Shown here: positions 59,801 to 64,000 of the stretch, one piece after another | Layout of the letters: each line of letters opens with the position of its first letter | Position numbering within the stretch: the first letter of the stretch is position 1 | Source of the DNA: Ciona savignyi | Taxonomy: Eukaryota; Chordata; Ascidiacea; Phlebobranchia; Cionidae | NCBI GenBank assembly: GCA_000149265.1 | Contig: CH003333.1 | Location: 187,065-251,064 of the forward strand | Direction of reading: 5' to 3' | DNA: 64,000 nucleotides | The notes under the pieces: model-generated | Seen by the model: only the letters and a program-made list of their open reading frames with translations | Told to the model about the DNA's origin: nothing | Databases searched by the model: none | Made by a program: the position numbers and the translations under genes

Positions 59801-62800
59801 AGAGTTCAAACACTAGGCCCAGGTCCATTAAGTACCCACGGACACATCGACTAGTTTAGGAATGTTTTCAGTCCCACAACCCTTCGTCTGACAATCTAAC
59901 ACTAGAAAATCTTTCGTTCAGAAAATGTTTTAATTTTATTCCCAATTCCATCACAGATCCTTCACTCCAGTGGAATGGCAGTCAATGATGATCATGACCT
60001 TCTGACACGAACTTGCAGCAGAATTCTACATCAACTATTTTACATGGTTTCCCAGGCCTATACTCACTTAAAACACAAATGTATGTGACATTTTCTACAA
60101 ATTTTTCTCAAACAGGATATAGATAAAAGGATTAAAATAATTGCTTTATAAGGCGTTGCATTATCATAATGTTGCTGTTACATTGCTTAAAGGGGAACTG
60201 AAGTCAATTTTAAGAATATCTTAATAAATGGAAAACAATACGCTGATTTCAAAAATCAAATCAGTTTCTTCCAATATTTTTTTGTTAAAGAGTTATGAGC
60301 AAATATGCATTTTATTTTATGTTAGGGGATTTCCCGTATTACGTCACTGACGTTGTTGAGATTTCGTGCCTATATGCGTTGTATACAATCATGTGCCAGT
60401 TTAGAGGTGAATTAGTAACATAAGCGCCTGCAGGAGCGTTGTATTTTCGTTTTTTTATGGAGACTTAGCATAACACTTGTCATATAGCCTAACTGAACCA
60501 ATGTACCCGCGTGACAGCTTACCTTAAGCGCGCTCATTCAGGCCTGCACGGTCCTGGACCTAAGCTGAATGCTGAGGTATACAGGTCTCGTATTTAAATG
60601 ACTTTAGAATAATAAGTCTTAGCAATTTATATCATAAATCATAGAAGTGAAAACAGAACAAGAAAACTAGAACAGGAGGCAGTAAACTGTAACTGCCAGC
60701 AATTTATAGAAATAGACCAGCCATCAATCAAAGATCAGACTATGCGGTGGGAACAGCCTATTTCTTTCATGATTGTTGCTTTTCAATATATAGCCATAAT
60801 CTGCAACGTAGACTAGCAATGTTGTTATTAACCCCTAGGCTACAAACTGAGAGTGTGAGAGATTTGGTATACATATGCATAGAAGTTTTAACAAATTTCT
60901 TTTGTTTTCTTCATTTCTAGAGTAAATTTAAGTTAATGTTGTAACACTAAAATGGATGACAGTTTTCAACATTCTGGCATGGATGAAAGAAGTTTTATTG
61001 TACACAATAAAACAACACAAATTTAGTCATGTGCATTTGAACCAAGGAAAACGTCTGAAAGTATCTTTGAAGATGAAAGCCCCATAGAAGAAAATGTTTA
61101 TTTAGAAACATTACCTATTGACATGACTTGGTGCCGTTGCAAAAACTGTATTCTTATGGACACACCGCAAGAATGTTTATGCCTGCCATGAATGTACATG
61201 CATTTGTGCACAAAATAACGCCAGACTGGACTTGCATTACTAAAAGCCCTTATTTTTCAATTATCTGCTTGCATAAAGAAGTTCTTGAAGTTGGTTGATC
61301 ACTATGTTTAAAATCATAATCAGAAAAATTCAAAATTGTTGGAACTGTATTTTTCACCAAGTGGTTTGTTTTCATCATCTTGGCTACTCCATTGGAGTCA
61401 AATACAATTTTACTATGATAATCCTTGTCACAAATATGTGCACTACACACTGCGGTTCTTTTTCCAGGTAGTTTAGAACGCTTGCATTGTTGTATCCATT
61501 GCTTCAACCGTTTTTTGTCGTTGTGAGGAAATCGATGAAAGAGCACAGGTGGATTGGAATTTTCGTGTGCTGTAATAGGAATTTGTACATCCTGGAGCAA
61601 AACAATATGCTCCAATCACTCTTCCTTCCTTCTCAGTGGCTTAACTTTAGGCATTTTACAATATCTAATAAAAAGAACTAGAATTAGAAATGTAGTATAT
61701 TCTTATTAACTTATTTGGGTAGTTAAGTAAAGATCTATTATATATATTCTTCACTTACTTATCTGAGTGCTTGCTGTGTACTTATTGTCAGACTACACAT
61801 CAGCTACTCAACTGTGGATTAACTGGTTTTTGCAATAAGTGGTATTCTCAACCAGTAGGCTAATGCTCAGTTTCAATAACAGCAGACATTAAATGCACCA
61901 CATACACAACAGCAAAACATTATACATACAACCAAGGTAAACCATGAAAGAAATAGGCTTTTCCCACCGCATAGTCTAGCCTTTGCCTAATGGCTGGTTT
62001 ATTTCTATAAATTGCTGGCAGTTACAGTTTAATGCATTCTCTTATAGTTTTCTTGTTCTGTTTTCACTTTTCTTATTTATGATATAAATTGCTAAGACTT
62101 ATTATTCTAAAGTCATTTAAATACGAGACCTGTATACCTCAGCATTCAGCTTAGGTCCAGGACCGTGCAGGCCTTAATGACCGCGCTTAAAGTAAGCTGT
62201 CACCATGTACATTGGTCCAGTAAGGCTATATGACAAGTGTTATGCTAAGTCTCCATAATAAAAACGAAAATACAACGCTCCTGCAGGCGCTTCTGTTACT
62301 AATTCACCTCTAAACTGACACATGATTGTATACAATGCATATAGGCACGAAATCTCAACAACGTCAGTGACGTAATACGGGAAATCCCCTAACATAAAAT
62401 GAAATACAAATTTGCTCATAACTCTTTAACCAAAAAATATTGGAAGAAACTGATTTGATTTTTGAAATCAGCGTATTTTTTTCCATTTATTAAGATATTC
62501 TTAAAATTGACTTCAGTTCCCCTTTAATGCAATTTGGTGTAGCGGTATTATATTTTTAGTCCTCTATTTTCTTGGTATTAAAAATGATTAAAAATACTTA
62601 ATAATTTTGTTGCCAACAGGTCAGAATTCGGTGCAAAAAGTGCTAAAGTACTCACCATTAGCATGCAAATGTTTCAATGATCTCATGGAGTTGTGCTTTA
62701 ATAGCTGCCAGGAACATGGGTATTGGGGAATCTTGACCAACATTTTCGTTCAGACATTGCAAAATGGTAAAGCCATGAAACGTGGTGACTCAGCACTTAC

Positions 62801-64000
62801 GCATATCCCTCATTTCGCGGATTCCACTGATGCTGTGTCATGCTTTTGGTGGTGGTTAGTAAACATGGTACGATATTTATTTATTTTTACAACATTTCAA
62901 ATAATTACCTTCATTTTAATATCACCAGCAATTTTGGTCAAACAAATGGATAATTGCACTTGATAGTTTTCGCTTTATATTATTTTTCTTAAATGAAATT
63001 TAACCCCATGTTCTTTGTTTGCACATTGAAAATAAATTCTTATTTACAAATTTTAGTTTCATTTAAATTAAAATCCTTTAAATCGCACACTTAGGTTTCG
63101 CACCCATCACCTGCAACCTTAGTCCGACAGATTAGTCTTGTGGTTAAGTGTGTTGCCTTTTAGCCAAAGAGTAAATTGGTCTCCAGCTATTAGATTGTGT
63201 CCTTGGGCAAGGCACTTAACGGACATTGTATGAACCCAGTGAAATGATAGGTTCTACTAAATTGGAGGAACATCTCAATCATACACAACACACTGAAATA
63301 GTCTGGTAACCTTACAGTGGGTGCAAGGTAATCCAATAGATGCTCATATGTTAACCCCCTTGGTTTTTTCCATTCATGCGGTTAAACAAACATGAATATC
63401 CGAACCTGCATTACCTCCATTTATATGAAATGTAAAATTATTTTTAGCCATTTTCTGCTGAGTCATCATCGTTCCATGTATTGATGACTCGGCTATTGAG
63501 GATCTCATGTGTCAGCTCTGATGAGGAATTCACCATCCACCTCCTGTGCTACAAAGAGATAATAAGGAAGAGCAAATCCTTAACATGGACCTCCGTCGAA
63601 ACCACCCCCTTTCTCTTACTGTGGCAGCATTTCTGTAAAAATTTAAACAACAACTTCAACAAACAAACAGGTGATTGTTCTACTTGCAAATGGAGCATTC
63701 CGTCCAAATTGTTGATCTAAATGTTTGAATCGATGTTAGGCAACCATCTGACAATCTATAAACAGGATTTGATTAAAGCTTATCAGGAATGTCAGCTGAC
63801 TTGGTCAAGGTCCGTTCTTGCCTTTGTGGTGTTGTAAAGCACCCACTTGTCAGTTAAAGGTTCACTTTATGTTGTCCCACTAACATAAGGCTGGCTGATA
63901 AGGCAAACAATTTGAGTCTATGAAGAATAAACATTAAATCATTTTCAAAATTACAAGAATTGTAATTTTAATCTAGTTTTGTTCTGAAATGTCAAAAAAG
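56832..64000 (+). CDS. MMS22L: MMS22-like DNA repair protein, N-terminal part
   Basis: Eight exons in phase: 56832-57013, 57671-57738, 58110-58256, 58608-58724, 59124-59260, 59957-60080, 62620-62867 and 63448-63670, then off the right edge; about 415 residues. The later exons match the MMS22L N-terminal helical region in order: SPLACKCFNDLMELC, then STDAVSCFWWWLVNM (vertebrate DPLGFSWWIITHV region), then LLWQHFCKNLNNNFN (vertebrate LWEYYSKNLNSSFS region). MMS22L with TONSL promotes RAD51 loading at stalled or broken forks in the nucleus. The first exon has an acidic stretch and a basic KRPKKSNKILKRK cluster that could be a nuclear signal; its start is tentative, because the N-terminus aligns poorly and an acceptor precedes it. 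Intron 6 carries a DNA transposon. Confidence 0.85.
57395..57615 (+). repeat. SINE (5'-truncated) in MMS22L intron 1
   Basis: Carries GGACATTGCATGAACCCAGC, ACAACATACTGCAATAGC, the CGCGTGGGTGCGAGGTGATC core and the CATTCACGGGGATAAACATG tail. Confidence 0.8.
58835..59095 (+). repeat. Degenerate SINE in MMS22L intron 4
   Basis: Weak match in SINE order: CTAAATCCAGTGGTTTTATGGG, then CTTAGGGTAATCTGATG and a diverged tail. Confidence 0.5.
60952..61191 (+). pseudogene. Cys-rich transposon ORF remnant
   Basis: From ATG 60952 the frame has a TAG at 61024, reopens, and encodes an acidic stretch then WCRCKNCILM-DTPQECLC before a TGA at 61189. The W-C-x-C-x2-C-x2-M pattern recalls a Cys-rich module found in P2X7 C-terminal-like proteins; this is a motif resemblance only. 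It points toward the THAP remnant on the other strand. Confidence 0.55.
61250..61654 (-). pseudogene. THAP-domain transposase remnant
   Basis: From ATG 61654 (MPKVKPLRRKEE) there is an early stop. The C-x4-C pair (YCFAPGCTNS) lies in another frame, and the remainder returns to the ATG frame: FHRFPHNDKK, QWIQQCKR, VCSAHICDKDY and the closing NTVPTI (usual AVPTI). This is the order of a THAP C2CH zinc finger, the DNA-binding domain of Kolobok and P-type transposases. A nonsense codon and frame changes make it inactive, and no catalytic core follows. Confidence 0.75.
63118..63405 (+). repeat. tRNA-derived SINE, near-complete copy in MMS22L intron 7
   Basis: Head CTTGTGGTTAAGTGTGTTGCC, TCCTTGGGCAAGGCACTTAA, TATGAACCCAGTGAAATGAT, CAATCATACACAACACACTG, the CCTTACAGTGGGTGCAAGG core and a tail with AACATGAATATCC. 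Confidence 0.85.

Larger units (their letters stand above)
60191..62523. mobile_element. Kolobok-like DNA transposon in MMS22L intron 6
   Basis: A 2333-bp element flanked by TTAA on both sides (60187-60190; 62524-62527) with termini AGGGGAACTGAAG and its inverse. The inverted repeats are unusually long, about 580 bp each (60191 to about 60775; about 61945-62523). The centre holds decayed coding remnants: a THAP-type zinc domain on the minus strand and a Cys-rich frame on the plus strand. TTAA targets, AGGG ends and a THAP domain together point to the Kolobok superfamily; piggyBac also uses TTAA but lacks THAP. Confidence 0.85.

Noticed and set aside
60187..62527. piggyBac assignment from TTAA target sites
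   Set aside because: The THAP-type zinc domain and AGGG termini fit Kolobok better; no piggyBac transposase motif is present.

Overview
The window is AT-rich nuclear DNA of an animal: multi-exon genes with GT/AG introns, chordate-type families (CYP2-like P450, cholinesterase-like esterase, CUB/ZP membrane protein, Kelch-like, MMS22L) and a dense mix of tRNA-derived SINEs, hAT, Kolobok-like and Ty3/gypsy elements. Compact genes plus this repeat mix fit a solitary ascidian (Ciona-like tunicate). The species is an inference; no ribosomal or mitochondrial marker is present.

Layout. 1-1124 (-): BTB-BACK part of a Kelch-like gene running off the left edge. 1125-4673: repeats, including two hAT-type elements with perfect 8-bp target duplications and a 100-N assembly gap. 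4674-6373 (-): three phase-compatible exons of an unrecognised acidic, Ser/Pro-rich tail. 8.2-17.5 kb: a duplicated block with two small secreted Kazal inhibitor genes (8665-9657; 15436-16087) and displaced, opposite-strand copies of the last exons of the neighbouring ZP gene. 17570-25518 (-): a CUB-CUB-ZP-(furin site)-EGF-membrane-anchor gene whose second CUB is split by an intron holding a 1.1-kb minisatellite. 25.5-28.6 kb: SINEs and a foldback element. 28613-32924 (+): an eight-exon CYP2-like P450 with one missing base. 34739-41003 (+): a ten-exon cholinesterase-like esterase. 41103-47118: a complete Ty3/gypsy retrotransposon with apparently identical 489-bp LTRs, 100 bp past the esterase stop codon. 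48572-53973 (+): a five-exon C2-like, Ser-rich protein with one frame break. 56832 to the right edge (+): the N-terminal part of MMS22L, whose sixth intron holds a 2.3-kb Kolobok-like transposon.

Exon models were built by reading splice sites and checking phases by hand. Where all phases close (esterase, MMS22L, P450 except one base, most of the ZP gene) they are firm; unresolved junctions are stated. Apart from the Kazal/ZP block, which shares duplicated sequence, the genes look like functionally unrelated neighbours. The most unusual parts are the Kazal/ZP duplication block, the minisatellite inside the CUB/ZP gene, the THAP-bearing transposon in MMS22L and the very young LTR element. Single-base frame breaks in three otherwise intact coding regions may be real mutations or draft-assembly errors.
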